Source of the DNA: Hybos culiciformis
Taxonomy: Eukaryota; Arthropoda; Insecta; Diptera; Hybotidae
NCBI GenBank assembly: GCA_964007475.1
Contig: OZ023274.1
Span: 52,843,678-52,907,677 of the forward strand
Direction: 5' to 3'
Length of the DNA stretch: 64,000 nt
Shown here: piece after piece, positions 56,301 to 64,000 of the stretch
How positions within the stretch are numbered: position 1 is the stretch's first letter
Layout of the letters: the number at the start of each line of letters is the position of its first letter
Translations under genes and position numbers: made by a program
The notes under the pieces: generated by a model
Databases searched by the model: none
Seen by the model: the letters and a program-made list of their open reading frames with translations, nothing else
What the model was told of the DNA's origin: nothing

Positions 56301-59300
56301 TTACCCAAGTGATTCTGATATCACAAAAAATCGATTGAAAAATCCTCGAAATGTTGAAAAGGATTCAAAATAAATATTTAAAAAATATCAACATAAATAT
56401 AGGAGAAAATATCTTCGAAAACTAACGAAAATTCAAGCTATATTTTTTATCAATAAAATTAATTCCTTTTAACATAAGAAAGAAAAACTTGTAGTTAGGG
56501 CTAAAAAGCTTATAAGTATTTTGACCTTTCGACCATTTGGTTTAATTGTGAAAAATTCACAAATTTTCTTTTGTTCGTAATTTCCAATTAAAAAAAATCA
56601 ACGTTTTTCAAGGTGGAAAAATTCTAGCCTACTCATAAATGTAGTATTGGTGGAAAAATCTCATACAAAAAAAATTGAAAATTTTTAATCGAAGAACTAA
56701 TTAAAAACAAAATATTGATAGCAAGGAAAAGTTTTTTTTTTTTTTTTTTTTTTAATTATAACGTATTTTAAATATTTAATTTCCTTATTTTCTGTAAAAA
56801 AAAAAAAAAAACAAATTGACATTACGGTGTAGTAGGATAAATGAAATTGACCTCCAAATGGGGGAAAAAAACCTCATATTTCTTCGTATAATATCAAAAG
56901 CTTCAATCAATATTGCTTGTTATTGATATCTTATACTTTTGTAATCGAATTTTTTTTTTTCCACATTTCCTCAATCAATTTTTTTTTTATAAACCACTTA
57001 AAAATTAGCTTTAAAATTGAAACAAAACACAAAATAAAATAAAGATTATTTTTCTCATTTTTCCCATTTCAAATGTATAAATTATTGCAAAAATAATATT
57101 TGCTGTACAATTATAATTATTTTCAATTTGAAAATTTTCAATTATCAACAATAGATTTTATTTATTGTTAAAAAATTTTCTGTAGCTTTTTGTATGCAAA
57201 TTTTTTAAGTGAAGATAAGCCGACAGGTTGGGGTTAGCGGTTAGTTAAAAAAAAATAAATATTTTTATATTATATTGCTAAGCAAAATGCCATAATCAAA
57301 ATTAATTAAATTGATTGTAAAGAAAGGAATCCACTTAGTAAGAGATGATTAAATTATAAATTTTCTGATTCTTGAATTTTTCATATATTGTTCAATTTAA
57401 AAGCTCTTATTTTTGAAGTCCTAAATATTTAAATTAACATTAGTTAAAATTATGCTTTGCTCTTTTTCGATGGCTTGTGTTATGGCTAAATATGTTCAAA
57501 ATTTTTTAATAGAATACATAATCTCATTCTAACTTCAATATAGTTAGTTGGTTGGTTGGTTTGTCCTAAAGTCTATAGTTCTTAGTGGGAACATTTGTCT
57601 GTCACTTGCAAACATTACACAAGTATCAAATATTATTATAAATAATTAAAAAATTAATAAATTTCTGTTTTTTTTTTTCTTTGTCCTAAACAAGGAACAA
57701 CTTTCAAAATCATTCCAAGTATTTATAATGTTGTTTTTATAAAAAAAACTTCAATAATAATTAACAATTTATCAATAAGAATAATAATAAATTTAAAAAA
57801 TTTATAACAGTGGGGACAGACTAATATTTTATTATTATTCTCATTTCAATAAAACTATATATATAAAGACGAAATAAATAATAATGAATTTATTTTATAT
57901 GAATTAAATTAAATAATTTACCTATTTTTTCTTTTCAATTTATATTTACGGTCACATTTAATATAATATTTTACATATTGCGTATATATTCTAAGTAATT
58001 AGGGGCGAAATGTCAAAATATTTACATTTTAATAAATATCTATTAAATATTTAATAAATAAAAATTTTGAGGGGTTTTGAATATAATTTTTAGGGGTATA
58101 TTAAAATTTAATAAAAAAAAAAAAATATTCTCCAAAAAATTTAAAAATAAAAAAACTATCCAAATATTTTGATTAAATAAATCTCCAATAAAAAAATAAT
58201 TTATTTTGATAAAAACACTACAACATTTATTGCAGATTTGACCAACAAAATATACTTTATTAAACCCGGTAAATTTGAAAATTTAATCTATTTCAATAAA
58301 AAGTCATTGTTAGATTTGAAGACAGAAATGAAGTTTTTGAAAGCACTGATTAATTTTCATAAAATCAATAAATGAAAAAATTATAAATATTATTTATTCC
58401 AATCTTTACTTAATAAAATGTTTAGTAGAATAGTAAAAAAAAAATTGCATATAGAAATAAAATAAAAAAAACACACAAATTTAGTTTTGGTTGAGAAATT
58501 TTTCTTTTTACATTTATGTAAACATAAATAAGTATCTAGGTAGTTATATTAAAAAATTGGTATGAAAATTGAAGTAGCCCTGAAGAAATTTATGTTAAGG
58601 TTATTATATGCAAATTTTATAAACCTGCATAAAGGAAATTCATTCATTTTTTTTTTCTAAAATTTTGTTTTATAATGAAACTATGTCATATTTTCTTTCT
58701 GGGTCTTTATTTGTTCTTTATTTTCCTTTGAAAATTTTCAATCCAATTAAATACAAATTTTTTTAATATTATTCAAATTTTCTTTTTTTTGTAAAGAAAT
58801 AAAAAAATCAAAAACATAATTATAAAATAAATCATAAAAATCCCTGAAATACTTATAATTTTTCTTAATAAAAATAGGTACTTAGTAGGGAAAACAAACT
58901 TCATTTCTCATAAAAGAGAACTAAGAATAAGTTACATGATGTCTGATGTTAGAACTTATTAAAAAATGATTATTAGAATTATATGTAAGTATATATATTT
59001 GGAAGTTCTACAAAAAAAAAGATAATTTTTTAAATATTTTGCAATCTGTCAAAATAAAATTTTGGAATTTATTTTTTTAATCTTATCAAATTAGTTAATT
59101 TGTATATTTTTATTAGTGCCATAAATTTATAATATATATAAAAAAATTTGTTACGATAAAGAAATTAAATTAAATGAATTAGAATTATAATTTAAGAACC
59201 CTTTCTAAAAAAATTTATAAATTTGTTTTGAAATTTTCTATTTTCTAGTACCTAGTTCATATAATATAAAATCAATATTTATTTTTACTTCTGTATATAA

Positions 59301-62300
59301 TTTGCCATTATGAATTGCACTATAATTCAAAAACTGTCAAAAACTAAATTAAAACATTTATATGAATAATGTAGAGAATAATTTAGATTAGATACTTTTT
59401 AATAGGAAAAATTTGTCATTTTTTCGAAATAATTGAAGATGTTAAATATAATTATGGAATAACTATATTTAATTAAGTTGTTCAATATTTTACTCTATTT
59501 TTTTTTTTTCGAATTCAAATAACTAATGTGAAAATTAAAATACCTGAATATTATTTTTTTTTTTTTGTTATCACATGATGAATAATAATTTTGAAGAAGT
59601 TAATAATAAAAAATAAATTAATGGTTATATTTCGATGGCAGTAGTAACTAGTATATAAATGAAATAAATCAACAGACGAATATTATACACATATATATAG
59701 ATAGTTAATTTACACGAATTAATCATTAAAATAAATAAAAAAAAAAAATGACCTTATAGCTAGTTTTCTCTGGAAATTCATTAAATTATAAAAAAAAAAA
59801 ATATTTAAATTATTGTTAATGTGTTATGAAGAAACGTGTATTGTTGTGAGCTTTTTAAAAAAAACTATATATTTTACACAGAATCATTTAAATAATCCTA
59901 TATCTTTTATATTTTTTTTTTTAATTGTTTATTTATTTATTTATTTATTTATTTTGTTTATAAAACCTGTATAGAACATCGATTTTTATATTATTTTAAG
60001 TTTACATTCAACATTGAAAACAAATTAAACATTGAAAAAAAATTAATAGTGATAACATTTGTAAAGTGTTTATTATTTGTTAATTTGTTATCATTATAGA
60101 GGGCATATATAAATTACACAACTACACAACCTCGTTTCAAAATAATAAACAAACAAGACATAACTATTATATATATAAAAAGTTAATTAATTTATTATTA
60201 AATAAATAAAATTAATTTCATAATTTTTCTAATATTTTCACAATTTTGCATCATGCAAAAGTAAAAATATAAATTACCCCGTTCGGCAATAAAACAATAT
60301 AATTATGCCTAAACTAATTTGAATAATTTTCTACTATAATTGTTATTAGCTACTATTATTGTTATTATATATGGTAATGCGAATTTGACAGAAGGCGTTA
60401 GATATTTTGTAAAAGATAGTTTCATAAATTTATTTTTATATTTCTGTTCACATGAAGACATTTCATAAAGTTTAGAAATTTCTAAAAGCTTCCATTAATT
60501 TTTAAAAAAAAAAAAAAGGTACCTATAAAAAAGAAATGTGTTGAAATTAACAAAAAAAAAATCAAAATGAAATAAATTAATAAATTTAGTTCGCAAAAAA
60601 TAAAACAAAGTTTATAGTAGTTATATCCAGTTTATAAGACTTTCAAAAATCAAATAAATTGAAATTTCATTAAGAAAGTCGTCAAAATCAAAGTTTAAGA
60701 AAACAATGCAAATGTAAAATCGGCATTTATATAAAATCCACGTCGAATTTTTTTTTTTTGTATTAATGATTTACCTAATAAAAGTAATAAAAATCAATAA
60801 ATATTTAAAAGAATGACCTTTATTTTTTTTTTTTAAACCGGTTTATGACTTTTGTTAGAAAATTTCTTAAGTTTTGATATTTTGATATTTTTATTTACGA
60901 AAACAGAAATGAAAAAAAAAAAAAAAAACGAAACAAAAAATTACGCTTCAGGTAATTTTTATTTTAAAAGGTGAGCTCTTTTAATAACATGACGTCATTT
61001 TTATAAATAATTTTTTTTTGTAATACCGCAGAAATAATATTAATTTCCTATTTTACGTCATTTATTTATTTTTCAAAGCTTAATTTATTCATTAAAATAA
61101 AAGACAATAAAAAAAAATTAATTACACAATTAATGAGTGTGACTAATTGGGTTTACTGTACTTAATTGGGTGCGTTTCATTCACTGTTAAAATTTATTTG
61201 GCTGTATTTCTAATTAAAATTGTTTTGGATTTACAGTCAAAAGAAATATTACAGTAGAACTGCTATTCAAAAAATGCAAAAATTAGTAGGTAGGTCATAT
61301 CTCATTTAAAAATGTGATTTATTAATTTATTTTTATAGTTAATTTTATTTTTATTTATTTATTTGTTTTTTTTTTATTTTTTATTTTTATACCGAAATAG
61401 TTTTTAAAAATTTTGTTTTTCTCAATGATTTTTCTTTGTAATTTTTTCATTTAACTTTAACATTTTTTGGCACAATTTTTAATATATTTTTTTTTTTCTT
61501 TTTCTTACAATGGATTTCTATTTTATTTTATTTTTTCTTCTCGAATAATTTTCATGCAGGGAAAATGAAATCATTTTTTTTTTTGATAGTATTGTATAGG
61601 AACAGTAGGGAAAATTGATTAGAATTTATTATTATTTTATTTAATGAGAAAGAAAGAAGAAAAATATTTCAAATTTTTAATTTTGTTTCTAAATTAATTT
61701 AATTAAAAATTATATTTTTATATTACTTTTTTTTTTTTCTCTGTAATGACGCGCTTATATTAACAATATTTAATTTTTTACTTCCAGCTGCATGAGATAT
61801 TTGTCTAAAACTGACTGAAGCATAAAATTTTTACAAAAAATACCTACTAAAAATTTTTACATAAAGAGTAAAAAAAAAAAAAAAAATTCAAGCAAATAAA
61901 ATACACAGAAAAAAATTATAAGAAATTCTACTTTTAATTTATTATAAATTCCATAAAAAAAATCATAGTAATTCAAAAGTCGTCACTTTCTTTATAATGA
62001 TTGAAAATTTTCGAAATTTTAACTTGATGAGAGATGTGAAGAAATTTTATTAATTGATCATTCTAGTAGAACAATTTTCCAATATAATTTTTATTTATAT
62101 TTATTTATTTATTCAATTAGCTTAATCAAAGCTCAATTAAAAATATATTACAAATAGTTACAATATGTAAAAAAATTCAAATAATTATGAGAGATATAGT
62201 ATTTTCTTGAGTCCCCTTTAGTAAAATTTATATCGATAAAATCATATTACTCATTTGCTTCATTTGGCATTCTGGAGAAGGGTTCATTTCTAGCATAACA

Positions 62301-64000
62301 GGTATGACGTGGTTTTATTCAGAATAAGTCAATCTTTCCTTTATAGGTTATTTTTATTTAATCTCTCCTTTATTTTTAATCCAATTCTAATTATTTTGTA
62401 AATTTTGGTATGAGGTCCTTTAAACTTCTTATTTATCTCAGTATAAATTAAGTCATTCATTTGGAAAAATTTATCGTATTTCTGTGTTTACAAAAATTTC
62501 ATTAAAATGTGTGAAAAATTTTGTAGGTACAAATATTCATTGTGTTAAATTGTAACAAAGTAAAACTAAAATGTCAAAAAAGAGAAAAAAAAAAAATAAA
62601 TTCTGTATGCTTTGGTGTTTTTGTGTTCATATACCACCAATCATGACACGAACAAAATTAAGTTGATGAACAATATAACACTGCTGTCTACGAAAAATAT
62701 ATTATTAAAATGCAACAAAATTAAGTAACTAGTAATAAAAATGGAATGAACTAAGATAAAAAAAATATCTATCTGTGATAAGTGAAAAATATGAGATCGA
62801 TTTAAACTCAAAGTTCTTGTAAATTCGACAAAAAAGTGGAGTTTTGAAAACTAATATGTATGAATTATTTATTCTATATTCACTGGGATCAGCACCGACA
62901 TAAATTTCAAGCCCTCTAAAAAGGACAAAAACAAATTATTCAAAGCCTCTAGTAGTCATAAAGATCATAACAAACGTACGAAAGTATGTATGATTCGAAA
63001 CTTATATCGGTACTGCTGGGATTCATAAAAATAGAAACATCTCATTGTATTAGGATGAAAAAAGAATTTAAAGTTGTAAAATATTGATATTTTAAGCATG
63101 GATGCAGAGGTCATAAGATTTTCGGGTCTAGAAATCCATCGAAAAATCTTAAATTTTTTTCTTTTAATGCCATGAACTAAAGATTTTCACTTACTTCAAT
63201 TTATTTTAAATTGAATTTGTTTGCAACGCTTAGCGCACAGAGATTTTATCTTTTTTAGTATTAGAGATTATAATGTATCTATTAAAACAACAAAAAAAAA
63301 AACGATAGAAACAAAAATAAGATGAATTAAAAATTGTAATGCGCAATATCTCTCAATTAAAAAAAAAAGAAGAAAAATGAATAAAATGTTTTTATGTTTT
63401 TTCTGTAATTTACGTATATTTCTATCATTTTAATTTTGATAAAAATATGTCTTTTTTTTTTTTTTTAGATGAAATCTTTTTCTTAACAGCAATATGATTC
63501 ATGAAATTTTATTGAAAATTTTATTGAAAAATTAATATAAAAAATACGGAATTAATAATATCAATTATCAAAACAAAAAATTATTCTTTTCTTACATCAA
63601 CAATGTAAAATTTAGTATTTTTTAATTTAAGGTATTTCTTTGAACATTGCATACTTTGATAAGAAAATGCATTATTTATTCAATGTGCTAAGCTTGATCG
63701 ATTAAAAACGACGACATGATTACACGAATTAAGTCAATAAAAAATTTAAACGTCACTGATTAGATTAAAAATTTGAAATTGAAATGGAAATTTTTAGTCA
63801 TTAATTCATACCAAGATTTTTTCATTACTAAAAAAAAAAACAAAATTTTACTTTATCCATAAAAAAAATTGTTATATTTGGTGTACAAGTTGCTATCCAA
63901 ATTGCATCACACCAATTTCCTACAATACCTACAAATATACTTCTTACTATTTTCAAAATTTGTAAGTAGTAAACAAAAATAGTTAATTTTAACATTTTGT
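53315..64000. other. Gene-free AT-rich interval
   Basis: 10.7 kb of extremely AT-rich DNA with many A and T runs. No exon-like sequence, RNA gene or long inverted repeat was recognised. It may be Luc7-like intron or intergenic DNA. A few spots are slightly less AT-rich (62220-62330, 62880-63060) but hold no convincing reading frame. Confidence 0.5.

Overview
The window looks like nuclear DNA of a holometabolous insect. It is very AT-rich, and its genes have short exons separated by AT-rich introns with canonical GT..AG borders. The set includes a nessun dorma (SHCBP1-like) gene, an insect-type U1-70K with an RS/RD-rich tail, and a TMEM104-type transporter. Similarity of U1-70K and nessun dorma to fly proteins suggests Diptera or a close order; I cannot fix the species. 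All exon borders below were worked out by hand, and reading-frame phase closes across every complete gene.

Layout. 1-1000: first coding exons of an organic-anion transporter (OATP), minus strand, running off the left edge. 1000-11300: gene-free, AT-rich DNA with small inverted-repeat elements. 11180-13390: three tandem single-exon genes for small secreted proteins with tryptophan/proline-rich tails, two of them with threonine tracts, each with its own recognisable core promoter. 14324-20234: an 11-exon ClC-7-like chloride-channel-family gene (minus) whose two key glutamates are replaced. 22309-24854: nessun dorma (plus). 27991-29847: a seven-finger C2H2 zinc-finger protein (minus). 30395-31645: a 1.25 kb foldback transposable element with an 8-bp target duplication. 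32676-35515: TMEM104 homologue (plus). 36619-42440: U1-70K (minus) with one outsized intron holding an array of GTAAGT pseudo-donor sites. 42659-43448: a non-autonomous hAT element. 44265 onward: first two exons of a Luc7-like gene (plus). 51794-53314: a two-exon gene (minus) for a secreted, probably GPI-anchored protein laid out like a vertebrate prion protein. 53315-64000: no gene seen.

Functional links. U1-70K and Luc7-like both belong to the U1 snRNP / 5' splice-site recognition machinery and lie head to head. The gap between their start codons has been enlarged by two transposable elements. The secreted trio is a young tandem family. The most unusual points are the secreted Trp-rich cluster, the prion-like architecture, the ClC paralogue with altered gates, and the pseudo-5'-splice-site array inside the U1-70K gene.
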